From: Psychroserpens luteus
GTDB lineage: Bacteria > Bacteroidota > Bacteroidia > Flavobacteriales > Flavobacteriaceae
Reading direction: 5' to 3'
Assembly (NCBI RefSeq): GCF_015319355.1
Contig: NZ_JADILU010000010.1
Coordinates: 23,951-87,950 of the forward strand
Length of the DNA: 64,000 bases
The position numbers were made by a program, and so were the translations under genes. Positions 45,640 to 55,213 of the stretch are shown one piece after another. Within the stretch, counting starts at the first letter, position 1. Each line of letters starts with the position of its first letter. The notes under the pieces were generated by a model. That model searched no databases. It was not told the origin of the DNA and was given only the letters and a program-made list of their open reading frames with translations.

Positions 45640-47103
45640 ATGAGCGCAGAAATAAGACAATTAGAACCAAAAGTCCTTTGGAATAAATTTGCAGACTTAA
45701 ATGCAGTACCAAGACCTTCTAAAAAAGAAGAACGTGTGATTAAATTCATGAAAGATTTTGGTGCAAGCTTAGGTTTAGAAACTATTGAAGATGAAGTAGG
45801 TAATGTGATTATCAAAAAACCTGCGACTTCTGGTATGGAAGATCGTAAAGCTATTGTTATGCAATCGCATTTAGATATGGTGCATCAAAAAAACAACGAT
45901 ACTGTTTTTGATTTTGATACTCAAGGTATTGATATGCATGTTGTTGGTGATTGGGTTAAAGCCAAAGGTACTACGCTAGGTGCAGACAACGGACTGGGTG
46001 TTGCAACCATAATGGCAATTTTAGAAAGTAAAGATATTGCTCATCCAGCTCTTGAAGCTTTATTTACCATTGATGAAGAAACAGGAATGACAGGAGCTAT
46101 GGGATTAAAAGGAGGTTTACTTAACGGTGAAATTCTTTTAAATCTAGATACTGAAGAAGATGATGAAATTGGAGTGGGTTGTGCAGGTGGTGTAGATGTT
46201 ACTGCAACAAGAACTTATGAGCAGGAGGAAACACCTGAATTTAAAATAGGATTTAAAGTCACTGTAAAAGGTTTACAAGGAGGACATAGCGGAATGCAAA
46301 TTCACGAAGGATTAGCTAATGCCAATAAAATCATGAACAGAGTATTGTTTGATGGTTTTGAGAATTTTGGTTTACGTATTTCTGAAATTGATGGCGGAAG
46401 TCTTCGTAATGCAATCCCAAGAGAAAGTAATGCTATTGTAGCTGTTGATTCTATTCATGAAGAAGCTTTCATTTCTGAAATGAATGATATTTCCGAAGAG
46501 ATTAGAACAGAATACAAAACTATGGAGCCAGATATGGTTATTGAGGTTTCAAAAATTGAGACTCCAGAATTTATCATGGATTTGGGAGTGCAAGAAGGTT
46601 TAACAAGAGCATTGTATGCAGCTTTAAATGGTGTGTATCGTATGAGTGCAGACATTAAAGATTTGGTTGAAACATCAAATAATGTAGCACGTGTGATTGT
46701 TAAAGATGGTGCTATTAAGGTTGGATGTTTAACGAGAAGTTCTGTTGAGAGTTCTAAATGGGATTTAGCAAATATGTTGAGAGCAACATTTGAACTAACT
46801 GGTTGTGAAGTAGAAATATCTGGTGATTATCCTGGATGGAAACCAAATATGGATTCTGATATTTTGAAAGTATTAGTACCACTTTATAAAAAATTAAATG
46901 GAGGAGAAGAACCTCATGTTGCTGCTTGTCATGCAGGATTAGAATGTGGAATTTTAGGAACTAATTATCCTGATATGGATATGATTAGTTTTGGACCAAA
47001 TATTAAAGGAGCGCATTCTCCAGATGAACGTGCACAGATTTCTTCAGCTCAAAAATATTGGGAGTTTGTTCTTGAGATTTTAAAGAACATTCCGAAGAAA
47101 TAA
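45640..47103 (+). CDS. pepD: Aminoacyl-histidine dipeptidase (beta-Ala-His dipeptidase, M20C)
   Basis: Cytosolic dipeptidase of 487 aa that cleaves Xaa-His and other dipeptides with two zinc ions. MQSHLDM holds the first ligand H77 with D79; LGADNGLG has the bridging D116; IDEETGM carries the catalytic Glu and ligand (E146/E147). A lid/dimerisation domain starts near 200 (GGVDVTATRTYE), and the C-terminal HAGLECG and GAHSPDER hold the last ligands. The length and motif order match PepD exactly. Monocistronic, with a terminator 20 bp downstream. Confidence 0.94.
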   Translation: MSAEIRQLEPKVLWNKFADLNAVPRPSKKEERVIKFMKDFGASLGLETIEDEVGNVIIKKPATSGMEDRKAIVMQSHLDMVHQKNNDTVFDFDTQGIDMHVVGDWVKAKGTTLGADNGLGVATIMAILESKDIAHPALEALFTIDEETGMTGAMGLKGGLLNGEILLNLDTEEDDEIGVGCAGGVDVTATRTYEQEETPEFKIGFKVTVKGLQGGHSGMQIHEGLANANKIMNRVLFDGFENFGLRISEIDGGSLRNAIPRESNAIVAVDSIHEEAFISEMNDISEEIRTEYKTMEPDMVIEVSKIETPEFIMDLGVQEGLTRALYAALNGVYRMSADIKDLVETSNNVARVIVKDGAIKVGCLTRSSVESSKWDLANMLRATFELTGCEVEISGDYPGWKPNMDSDILKVLVPLYKKLNGGEEPHVAACHAGLECGILGTNYPDMDMISFGPNIKGAHSPDERAQISSAQKYWEFVLEILKNIPKK

Positions 47104-47123
47104 TAAGTGAATATTTTATAATA

Positions 47124-47156
47124 AAAAAGGCGATTTCAATTTGAAATCGCCTTTTT
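47124..47156. terminator. Bidirectional terminator
   Basis: Stem AAAAGGCGATTTCAA / TTGAAATCGCCTTTT, almost without loop, between the convergent pepD and PPIase genes. Confidence 0.88.
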
Positions 47157-47196
47157 GTATTATGTACAACTCTCACAAGCTGTTCTTATAAAAAAA

Positions 47197-48429
47197 TTAT
47201 TTTTTCTCTACTACATCAACCATTTCAACAATAAAAGTTAAGTCGGTATTTGGAGGAATCCCTCTGTTTCCTCTTTCTCCATAAGCTAAATGTGATGGCA
47301 TATAAAAGAATGCTTTTTCACCAATATTTAAAGAGGCTAAAGCTTCTCTAAATCCAGATATCATTTGAGCATTAGGGCTTACCAACATTTTTGTTGGACC
47401 ATATGCATTTGCATCTGCACGTCTTTGGTTAAACATACCATACTTTTCTGCAATTTCGATTCTATCAGTATCAAATAAACGACCATCTGTGAAATAACCT
47501 TCATAGTAAACTCGTACAGAATCTCCAGCTTTTGGTTTTGCACTTGTACCTTCCTTTAAAACATGTTTTTTAAGACCAGAAGCTAATGCAGTTGTTTTTG
47601 TTGCATAATCATCTAAAGCAATTTTTGTATCTGCTGATGCAGTTGCAGTTTTCTCTTCGATTTCTATTCTTTCTTGTTCAATTTTTGCTTTTTGATCTTC
47701 TTGAATTTGCTTGATTTCTGATTCTACATTTGGTAATTCTGCTTCAAAAACTTTTGCAGCATTAAATGATTTAGCAGCAGATCCTTTTCTAATGATATTC
47801 ACTTTCAAGATGTAAACAGGCTCTAAAGGTTTTTTAGATCTAGGATCAACAGTTACATTTGAAATAGCGTCTTGAACTTCGATTCCTTTTACCAATTCTC
47901 CAAAAACAGAATGACAGCTCACACCACGTTGTTCACATGGTTTTAAATCTCCATTGTTATCATAAGCGTTTAAACTTGGATAAGGTACTTCTGTTATAAA
48001 AAACTGACTTCCGTTGGTGTTAAATCCACCACTATTAGCCATAGATAGCATTCCTGCTTTATCATGGTTTAAAGTTGGGTCAAAATCTGCAGTAAATTTA
48101 TATCCAGGATTTCCACTTCCTGTTGCAGTATGGTCACCACCTTGAATCATAAATTTATCCATTACACGGTGAAATGTAAGGCTATCATAATATGGTTTGC
48201 CTTTGAATTCGTCAGTCATCATTGGATGGTTTCCTTCAGCTAAAGCAACAAAATTTGCAACAGTTACAGGTACTTTGTCGTAAAATAATTTAGCGACCAT
48301 GGTATCTTTACTTGTTACTATTTCTGCGTATAGTCCGTCCTCTAAATCAGGATATTCTTCTTTACAAGAGACCATTGTTACTACTAAACATAGCATTAAA
48401 AGTTGTAGTGTTTTACTAATCAATTTCAT
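47197..48429 (-). CDS. Lipoprotein peptidyl-prolyl isomerase: cyclophilin-FKBP fusion
   Basis: A 410-aa periplasmic lipoprotein (lipobox near VTMVSC, Cys22). Residues about 30-215 are a cyclophilin domain (DSLTFHRVMDKFMIQGGD, NTNGSQFFIT). A charged helical linker (about 225-270) follows. Residues about 290-408 are an FKBP domain (KPKAGDSVRVYYEGYFTDGRLFDT, FYMPSHLAYGERGNRGIPPNTDL). Two unrelated prolyl isomerase folds in one chain suggests a general folding factor for exported proteins. It lies one base downstream of gldI, so it is probably part of the gliding/secretion folding machinery. Confidence 0.92.
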   Translation of the reverse strand: MKLISKTLQLLMLCLVVTMVSCKEEYPDLEDGLYAEIVTSKDTMVAKLFYDKVPVTVANFVALAEGNHPMMTDEFKGKPYYDSLTFHRVMDKFMIQGGDHTATGSGNPGYKFTADFDPTLNHDKAGMLSMANSGGFNTNGSQFFITEVPYPSLNAYDNNGDLKPCEQRGVSCHSVFGELVKGIEVQDAISNVTVDPRSKKPLEPVYILKVNIIRKGSAAKSFNAAKVFEAELPNVESEIKQIQEDQKAKIEQERIEIEEKTATASADTKIALDDYATKTTALASGLKKHVLKEGTSAKPKAGDSVRVYYEGYFTDGRLFDTDRIEIAEKYGMFNQRRADANAYGPTKMLVSPNAQMISGFREALASLNIGEKAFFYMPSHLAYGERGNRGIPPNTDLTFIVEMVDVVEKK

Positions 48430-48430
48430 T

Positions 48431-48973
48431 CTAATTATTGTTTTTTTGTGTTATACTATTTACGGTTACTTTTACTATTAGTGGGATGTTTGTTCCAATT
48501 CTATTTTTGTCACCATAATAGCCATATGCTTTTTGCGACGGAAATAGAAAGGTTACAGTTTCTGTTGGTTTCATCAATTTTAAACCTTCACGTAAACCAG
48601 TGAAAACCTCTTGTTGATCCATGATATAGGTTTGGTTACCAAGTTCTTTTTCAGAATAAATGGTATTACCATTAAGATCTTTGACTTCATAATTAAAGTT
48701 GACAACATCTCCAAAACCTACAGCGATAGTATCTATTTCAACTTTAGTATGATACCTGTACCAAAATCCGCTATTTGAAGCTACATAATCATACTCAGGA
48801 TTTTGAGCCATTATAGCCTCTATTTTGGTGCGTTCTCTTTCATTTAGCTTTTTATTACGCTCTGCAGATTCTTTGTAAAATGAACCGGATTTAACTGATT
48901 CTGGCTGACGAGCTTCTGGCGTTTTACAGCTAAAAAGCATCATAGCGATTAATAGAAGAGTTATATATTTCAT
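48431..48973 (-). CDS. gldI: Gliding-motility lipoprotein GldI (FKBP-type isomerase)
   Basis: A 180-aa lipoprotein with lipobox IAMMLFSC (Cys16). An N-terminal charged helix (ESAERNKKLNERERTKIEAIM) precedes an FKBP fold (about 75-175: GDVVNFNYEVKDLNGNTIYS, FPSQKAYGYYGDKNRIGTNIPL). The architecture and lipoprotein signal match GldI, needed for gliding and T9SS function in Flavobacterium. Its ATG overlaps the stop of the NrnA-like gene (TAATG), and the fusion isomerase follows one base after its stop. An operon of the three genes is very likely. Confidence 0.9.
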   Translation of the reverse strand: MKYITLLLIAMMLFSCKTPEARQPESVKSGSFYKESAERNKKLNERERTKIEAIMAQNPEYDYVASNSGFWYRYHTKVEIDTIAVGFGDVVNFNYEVKDLNGNTIYSEKELGNQTYIMDQQEVFTGLREGLKLMKPTETVTFLFPSQKAYGYYGDKNRIGTNIPLIVKVTVNSITQKNNN

Positions 48974-49989
48974 TAGGCTTTGAGGTCTTTTTTATATTGA
49001 GGCAATATACTAATAAATTTATCAATGGTATTACTCATATTTAAATCACTTTTTCCTCCAGCTGCGTTGGTATGACCACCTCCTTCAAAGTGTGATCTGG
49101 ACAACTCATTAACAGAAAAGTCACCTTTACTACGCAACGATATTTTGATGATACCATCTTGCTGACTTTCTATAAAAATAGCAGCGAAAATAATATCTTT
49201 TAGAGATAAACCATAGTTTACAAAACCTTCGGTATCTCCTTTTTTAAAGTTGAAGCTGTTGAGTTCATCTTGTGTTAAAGTGATGTATGCAGTTCTATAC
49301 TCTGGGATAACTTTTAGATTACTCAGCGCTTTTCCTAACAGTTGCGTACGTTCATAACTATTAGTATCCATAATATTATTATGAATTTGGGAGTTATTTG
49401 CACCTTTTTCAATAAGGTTTCCAATGATTTTATGGGTTGCACTTGTGGTTGAAGAAAAACGAAACGAGCCAGTATCTGTCATGATTCCTGTATATAAACA
49501 CGTTGCGATATCTGCATCCACTTTATCAGTATCATCCAACATATCAATAAAATTGTAGACCATTTCACAAGTGGAAGACATAGATACGTCAGAGTACATA
49601 AATTTTGCATAATCATCTGGTTGTTGATGATGATCTATCATGATTTTTATAGCTTTAGTATTTGCTACAGCCTCTTCCATATTTCCAATCCTTCCGAGGG
49701 AATTAAAATCTAAAGTAAAAATAAGTTCTGCGGAAATGAGCAGTGCATCACACTCGTCTTTTTGATGATCATATTTTAAAACAGAATCTTCTCCAGGCAT
49801 CCATTTTAAAAAATCAGGATAATCATTAGGTGCAATAATTACTGCGTCATGATTATATTTTTTTAAATAATGTAAAAGTCCAAGTGTGGAGCCAATAGCA
49901 TCTCCATCTGGATTTTTATGTGGAATTATTACTATTTTTTTTGGAGAACTTAAGAGTTCTTTTATACTGTTGATGTCTTCTTTATTCAT
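48973..49989 (-). CDS. DHH-family phosphoesterase, NrnA-like oligoribonuclease / pAp phosphatase
   Basis: A 338-aa protein from MNKEDINSIKELL; the frame is open further to 50049, but the extra residues are not conserved. The DHH subfamily motifs are NPDGDAIG (26-33), DALLISAE-like motif II, D119-H-H in IMIDHHQQP, and the DHHA1 signature GGGHTNAAGG near the C terminus. Members degrade nanoRNA and convert pAp to AMP with Mn2+. The stop codon overlaps the gldI start, so the two are coupled. It diverges from ndk, with a promoter region of 346 bp between. Confidence 0.9.
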   Translation of the reverse strand: MNKEDINSIKELLSSPKKIVIIPHKNPDGDAIGSTLGLLHYLKKYNHDAVIIAPNDYPDFLKWMPGEDSVLKYDHQKDECDALLISAELIFTLDFNSLGRIGNMEEAVANTKAIKIMIDHHQQPDDYAKFMYSDVSMSSTCEMVYNFIDMLDDTDKVDADIATCLYTGIMTDTGSFRFSSTTSATHKIIGNLIEKGANNSQIHNNIMDTNSYERTQLLGKALSNLKVIPEYRTAYITLTQDELNSFNFKKGDTEGFVNYGLSLKDIIFAAIFIESQQDGIIKISLRSKGDFSVNELSRSHFEGGGHTNAAGGKSDLNMSNTIDKFISILPQYKKDLKA

Positions 49990-50335
49990 AGATAGCGAAG
50001 ATAGGTATTTTCCTTTTTTTCTTAATAAAAAAACGAAACAAAAAATCATTACTGAATCCTCTTTTCTATAAATTTATTTTACTTCAGCATAAAAATAAGA
50101 GCAATGGTATTTCTAATTTATCTTGTTTTAAACTCAAAATTATTAATTCTAAGAATAGTCTGTTTAACTGCGATTTTCATTTGATCCTTCGTTTCAAATT
50201 ATTTTTCACGAAAAATAGGCTTAGATTGAGAGTCAAGTCTTTATTGATTTTAATTGTATAATATAAATGAGTTTAGACTTTGATTTGTGTATGTGAACAA
50301 ATACGTTATTTTTGCAGAAAATTTAAAATATCAAA
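49990..50335. promoter_or_regulatory. Divergent spacer with ndk promoter
   Basis: No gene is seen. The ndk side carries a good Bacteroidota promoter: TTG at 50285-50287, a 19-bp spacer, and TATTTTTG (TAnnTTTG) at 50307-50314, about 22 bp before the ndk ATG. The rest is AT-rich with no clear repeat or RNA structure. Confidence 0.6.
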
Positions 50336-50755
50336 ATGGCTACAAATAGAACATTTACAATGCTTAAACCAGATTCTGTTGAAAAAGGGAATATTGGTGC
50401 AATTTTAGAAAAAATTACTGCTTCTGGTTTTAGAATCGTAGCAATGAAATTAACACACTTAACAACTCAAGATGCTCAAGCATTTTATGAAGTTCACAGT
50501 GAAAGACCTTTTTACGGTGAATTAGTTGAGTACATGACTAGAGGACCAGTTGTTGCTGCTATCTTAGAAAAAGATAATGCAGTAGAAGATTTTAGAACTT
50601 TAATTGGTGCTACAAATCCTGACGATGCAGCAGAAGGTACAATTAGAAAATTATACGCAGCTTCTATGGGAGAAAATGCAGTTCACGGAAGTGATAGCGA
50701 TGAAAATGCAGCTATTGAAGGTGCTTTTCATTTCTCAGGAAGAGAGATGTTTTAA
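50336..50755 (+). CDS. ndk: Nucleoside diphosphate kinase
   Basis: Transfers the gamma phosphate of ATP to nucleoside diphosphates. The protein is 139 aa, the standard size. [13 protein letters not shown] opens the fold, and NAVHGSDS contains the phosphorylated histidine H117. [10 protein letters not shown] and [14 protein letters not shown] bind the nucleotide. Monocistronic, with its own promoter and a terminator about 25 bp downstream. Confidence 0.97.
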   Translation: MATNRTFTMLKPDSVEKGNIGAILEKITASGFRIVAMKLTHLTTQDAQAFYEVHSERPFYGELVEYMTRGPVVAAILEKDNAVEDFRTLIGATNPDDAAEGTIRKLYAASMGENAVHGSDSDENAAIEGAFHFSGREMF

Positions 50756-50778
50756 TTAGAACTTCTTTATAATATATT

Positions 50779-50810
50779 AAAAGCGCAACCATTGGTTGCG
50801 CTTTTTTTGT
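50779..50810. terminator. Bidirectional terminator after ndk
   Basis: Stem AAAAGCGCAACCA / TGGTTGCGCTTTT followed by a T-run, between the convergent ndk and DUF2200 genes. Confidence 0.88.
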
Positions 50811-50814
50811 TTGT

Positions 50815-51183
50815 CTATTTTTCAACTCTCAAAATCTTTTCGATCTTTCTTCCTTTAGCCAATTCATCAACCAACTTATCTAAAAAACGAACTTGCTTAG
50901 TTAAAGTGTTTTCAATATCTTCTATGCGATAACCACAAATCACACCTTTGACTAAATGCGCATTTGGGTTTAAAGTAGCATTTTTAAAAAATGTTTCAAA
51001 AGTAACTTTGTCTTCAATCAGTTTATGTAGTTGTATTTCAGTGTAACCAGTTAGCCATTCAATCACTTGATGTAATTCTTCTTTTGTTCTATCTTTTTTC
51101 TCAACTTTTGTGACGTAATGTGGATAGACAGAAGCAAATGTCATTGTTGCAATACGCTCATCATGGTGACTTGTGGTGCTCAT
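50815..51183 (-). CDS. DUF2200 family protein
   Basis: A 122-aa soluble, mostly helical protein matching DUF2200: [27 protein letters not shown], then [28 protein letters not shown] and a lysine-rich end [10 protein letters not shown]. No catalytic residues are known for this family. A single gene convergent with ndk. Confidence 0.85.
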   Translation of the reverse strand: MSTTSHHDERIATMTFASVYPHYVTKVEKKDRTKEELHQVIEWLTGYTEIQLHKLIEDKVTFETFFKNATLNPNAHLVKGVICGYRIEDIENTLTKQVRFLDKLVDELAKGRKIEKILRVEK

Positions 51184-51533
51184 TTATTATTATAATTTTA
51201 ATAATTCAAACGTTTTCAATTGCTGAAATTCGCTGTAAACAAAGTTAGTTATTTTTTACAAAGAATTGATCTCGTATCAATTTGAAACTAAAAAAACAGA
51301 AAGAGTTAATCCCGTTATTAACAAGTCATTTTAAGATTTAAGTTCTTTAAAATTAGAATTTAATACCACTTAATCATTCTAAGGGAAAAAAAGAGATATG
51401 CATAAGAGTTACTATCAACATTATATGAGCAAAACGTAATAGCTATTTCTATGTAATTTCAAATATCTTAAATAAAAAGAATTCACTTGCTTATTATACG
51501 TGTGAGAATACTTTTAAATCTAAAAATAAAATT
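51184..51533. other. Gene-free spacer, no recognised feature
   Basis: About 350 bp of AT-rich DNA between divergent genes. I see no ORF, strong hairpin or repeat. It presumably holds both promoters, but no clear TTG / TAnnTTTG pair stands out. Confidence 0.5.
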
Positions 51534-52259
51534 ATGAACTTTTCTAACTTATCAGTATTGTATATCAATTGTACATTAAAAAAATCACCTCAAAAAAGTC
51601 ACACAGATACTTTAATGAAGGTTTCTCAAGGTATTTTGAAAAAAGAAAAAGTTGCTTTCGAAACTATTAGATTCATTGATGAAGATGTTGTTGTTGGTGC
51701 TTATCCAGACATGACCGAACATGGTTTTGATAAAGACGTTTGGCCAGAAATTTTTAATAAAGTGATGGCTGCAGATATATTAATAATTGGTACACCTATT
51801 TGGCTAGGAGAAAAATCTTCTGAAGCTCAAAAACTTATAGAGCGTTTATATGCAATGAGCTCTAAAACGAACGATAAAGGTCAATATATCTTTTACGGTA
51901 AAGTAGGAGGTTGTATGGTAACAGGAAATGAAGATGGCGTAAAACATTGTGCAATGGGTATTCTTTATGCACTACAGCATGTTGGTTATTCTATACCACC
52001 TCAAGCAGATTGTGGTTGGATAGGTAAAGTAGGTCCTGGACCTAGCTATGGTGATACAGAATTTAGTGGTAAAAAATTAGATGCTCCAGTTGGTTTTGAT
52101 TCTGATTTCACAAACAGAAACACTACATTTATGACATATAATCTATTGCACTTGGCAAAAATGTTAAAGGCAAACAATGGCTATGATAACTATGGGAATT
52201 CTAGAGAAAAATGGGATGATGGTACACATTGGGCTTTTGAGAATCCAGAATATAGATAG
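51534..52259 (+). CDS. Flavodoxin-fold NAD(P)H-dependent oxidoreductase
   Basis: A 241-aa flavodoxin-like FMN-reductase family protein. The first strand reads LSVLYINCTLKKSPQKSHT, the phosphate-binding loop. GTPIWLGEKSSEAQ corresponds to the second FMN loop, and VGGCMVTGNEDGVKHC to the third. The chain is longer than classical flavodoxins and resembles NADPH-dependent FMN reductases of the IsdG/WrbA-like 'flavodoxin family protein' group. Substrate unknown. DUF1622 follows 22 bp downstream in the same direction and may be co-transcribed. Confidence 0.83.
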   Translation: MNFSNLSVLYINCTLKKSPQKSHTDTLMKVSQGILKKEKVAFETIRFIDEDVVVGAYPDMTEHGFDKDVWPEIFNKVMAADILIIGTPIWLGEKSSEAQKLIERLYAMSSKTNDKGQYIFYGKVGGCMVTGNEDGVKHCAMGILYALQHVGYSIPPQADCGWIGKVGPGPSYGDTEFSGKKLDAPVGFDSDFTNRNTTFMTYNLLHLAKMLKANNGYDNYGNSREKWDDGTHWAFENPEYR

Positions 52260-52281
52260 TCATAACTAATACTTAAAATTG

Positions 52282-52632
52282 ATGCATTATTATATTGAGA
52301 TTGCAGCTAAAATTATAGAAGCTATTGGCATACTCGTCATTTTAATTGGTCTGCTTTATGCTCTTACGACCTATATTATATCGTATTTAAAAAAAGCAGA
52401 AAATTGTTATGGCAAACTAAGAAAGTCTTTAGGAAAATCCATTTTATTAGGATTGGAAATTCTTATTGCAGCAGATATTGTTGCTACAGTTGTTACTGTA
52501 CCTACATTGAAATCTGTATCTATATTGGCTATCATTGTATTAATTAGAACGTTTTTAAGTCTATCTATTCAAGTAGAAATTGAAGGCAAGTTTCCTTGGA
52601 AAAAAATATCTGACGAAAAATTACATGATTAG
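52282..52632 (+). CDS. DUF1622 membrane protein
   Basis: About 116 aa, with three membrane helices (about 5-30, 48-68, 75-95) in the DUF1622 pattern: IEAIGILVILIGL, the KLRKSLGKSILLGLEILIAADI motif and IRTFLSLSIQVEIEG at the end. I start at the ATG at 52282 rather than the TTG one codon earlier. The role of the family is unknown. It lies just downstream of the flavodoxin-like gene. Confidence 0.85.
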   Translation: MHYYIEIAAKIIEAIGILVILIGLLYALTTYIISYLKKAENCYGKLRKSLGKSILLGLEILIAADIVATVVTVPTLKSVSILAIIVLIRTFLSLSIQVEIEGKFPWKKISDEKLHD

Positions 52633-52767
52633 AAATAGTCGTTATTTTACCTGATCATAAACGAGTGTGATCATATATTGTTGGTGGTTATTGTTTCGAA
52701 TTGGCTAGATGATGTACTAGTTATATTAATGGAAAGTAGAGTAGGAGTATGCTTAATTCAATATCTA

Positions 52768-55020
52768 TTAACTATTGGTTAGAGCTGTACGATATTGTTC
52801 CGTAGCTTTTTTAAGATTTTCTGAAAGTGATTTTAACCAATTCATATGATTAGCAATTAAATAGGCTTCCTGTAGACCATGAAGTGTTTCGGTATCTATT
52901 TTAGTATGACCTTGTTTAATATGTTCATCACGTAAATTTGACAACTGTTCATATTTACCAAACAATTTTTTATGTGCATCTTCAACAGGTGCTTCAACTA
53001 TCTGATTTTCGCTTTGAGTATCTTCTAAGCAATCAAAAGCCAACTGCAAAGTGTTTGAAATTTTATTAATAAGTACATTGAATTCTTGAGAAGCAGGAGT
53101 CGTTTTATGATTGATAATGAAATTCCCTATAGACGCAATAGCAGAAATCATGGTTTGGTTAAGTGTTACAATTTCATAAATGAGTTGAAACTCTTTCTGT
53201 TTGGATTTGGGATCTTGGGTCAATCGTTGAAAGGCAGCATTTAAATTACTAATCGCGAGAAAAGCTTCTTTCCTTGCTAAATTATATGTGTGTCTATTTT
53301 CTGTGCTATTATGATACAACGCTTGAGTTGCTAAAAGATAGTTATTATTCATTTTTAAAGTGTTACAAAGCACTTGCTTTAAATTATTGGCTTCCCAACT
53401 TGGGAGAATTACATAATTGGCAACGACAGCGATAGTGGCTCCAATAATGGTATCAATGACACGAAATTGAATTACTTCAAAAGCATTAGGATGAATTAAA
53501 GAATATACAAAAACAACACTTATGGTAACTAATGCTGCACCAGACTTATAATTTTGTTGAATTAATGAAAATGCAAATATCAACGAAACAATTGCTAACA
53601 CAGCATACACGATTACATTTTGAGTAATGAGTACAATACCAACCGAAATCACAGCACCAATGAGTGTACCAATGATACGATCTATTGAACGCTCTTTGGT
53701 TAAACCATAGCTAGGTCGCATGATCACAATAAGAGTAAGTAAAATCCAATAGGTATTTTGAATGTCTAAAAAATAACCCAAAAGATAAGCAAAAACAATG
53801 GCAATAGTTAGACGTAATGAATGTCTAAATATTGTAGAATCTAAACTTAAATTTTGAATAAGGAAATTCAATCTGTATTCTTGAAGCGTTAAAAACTGAC
53901 TCGAATCTTGTCTTTTTAAAGATACTTTTGAGGCATCATTAACATTTGCCATTACACGTCTAATGGCTCTAATTTCTTGGAGTAGTTGTTCTTGGTAATC
54001 GTATAAATTCCTTAATAATAAAGCACCTTCTCGAGCTTCGGGTAGTTTGACAGTATTAACGTAATTATCAATGGAATCATAAGCATCTGATAATGCACTT
54101 AACAATACGTCTTTGTTTGGTAATTTATCATTTTGGATTAATAATTCAGACAAACGTATGAGATGATTACCCATAATTTTGTTAAGTCTTTTGGATGCTT
54201 TTAAGAATTCTTTTCGCTCTCCAAAAATTCCATCTATCATTTGATAATCCAAATGTGTAGCTTCTATCAATTCAAAAATATTAATAGAAGAGATAAAAAT
54301 TAGTAATTGTTTTTCTTCATAGCGCGAACGTCCAGAACGTTTTCGTACGGTAAGTAATGTTTCTCTAAGCGTTTCATGCTTTTCGTTGATTTGATGCTGA
54401 AGAACGAAGGTTTGTTTGAGAATTTCGTCGCGCTTTGTTTTCTTGGTTAACAATTTAGCACGTAATTTTAAATACTCACCAATAAGCAGAAGCGTATCAG
54501 ATAATAATTGGTTCTGGTCTTTTTTTGGTGCTAATTTTTGAAACACATAAGATATGACCAAATACCAAAGTCCGCCAATTCCCATTAAAGCAACCTGAAC
54601 TAAAATATCTTGTGATGTTTCCTTCTGAATTGCAAACGCCAGAACCATTGCTAATAATCCTGAAAAAGATACTAAAGACGCTCTAAAACCATACACTGAA
54701 ATAAGCGATATTACAAAAGAAATTACAGCAATAGCAATCAATAAAAGGGGTAGAAATGGTTTTGAAAATAAGATGATGGTTGTAATAATCATCGTTAATC
54801 CGATACTTATTAATATGGCATTTACTTTACGTTTTACACTACCAGGAATATCACCAGGAGCATTTAAAAAAACACCAACAACAACTGCTGGCGCATATTC
54901 AAAGTATCCAAAAAAGTAAAGTACAGTAAAAGGAATCACAATACCCACACCTAAACGAATACCTCGATAAAAGTTGGAACTTTTAAAAAATAATTCTAAT
55001 TGTTTGAGTTGTTCTTTCAA
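52768..55020 (-). CDS. FUSC family inner-membrane protein (YccS/YhfK-like)
   Basis: A 750-aa protein with two blocks of about six membrane helices (about 18-160 and 400-530), each followed by a long helical cytoplasmic domain. This is the pattern of FUSC/YccS-type putative efflux proteins. WILLTLIVIMRPSYGLTKERSIDRIIGTLIGA is the FUSC signature (about 425-455). The C-terminal 200 residues are helical with likely coiled coil. The family is related to aromatic-acid efflux and fusaric acid resistance, but the substrate here is not known. Single gene. Confidence 0.88.
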   Translation of the reverse strand: MKEQLKQLELFFKSSNFYRGIRLGVGIVIPFTVLYFFGYFEYAPAVVVGVFLNAPGDIPGSVKRKVNAILISIGLTMIITTIILFSKPFLPLLLIAIAVISFVISLISVYGFRASLVSFSGLLAMVLAFAIQKETSQDILVQVALMGIGGLWYLVISYVFQKLAPKKDQNQLLSDTLLLIGEYLKLRAKLLTKKTKRDEILKQTFVLQHQINEKHETLRETLLTVRKRSGRSRYEEKQLLIFISSINIFELIEATHLDYQMIDGIFGERKEFLKASKRLNKIMGNHLIRLSELLIQNDKLPNKDVLLSALSDAYDSIDNYVNTVKLPEAREGALLLRNLYDYQEQLLQEIRAIRRVMANVNDASKVSLKRQDSSQFLTLQEYRLNFLIQNLSLDSTIFRHSLRLTIAIVFAYLLGYFLDIQNTYWILLTLIVIMRPSYGLTKERSIDRIIGTLIGAVISVGIVLITQNVIVYAVLAIVSLIFAFSLIQQNYKSGAALVTISVVFVYSLIHPNAFEVIQFRVIDTIIGATIAVVANYVILPSWEANNLKQVLCNTLKMNNNYLLATQALYHNSTENRHTYNLARKEAFLAISNLNAAFQRLTQDPKSKQKEFQLIYEIVTLNQTMISAIASIGNFIINHKTTPASQEFNVLINKISNTLQLAFDCLEDTQSENQIVEAPVEDAHKKLFGKYEQLSNLRDEHIKQGHTKIDTETLHGLQEAYLIANHMNWLKSLSENLKKATEQYRTALTNS

Positions 55021-55213
55021 ATGGTTTACAATTTGATTGCAAAGTTAGAATAATTGGAATGAAGTATGCTAAGATTATGTTTTCAATGACAGATCTCTTT
55101 TTGAGTTTAAGACATAATGTTTTTAATTCTGACTTTGATGGTATTTTTACTCAGTATTTATAAATCAACCAGACAATTCCAATTTCAGCAAATAAGAATT
55201 CATAACAAACAAT

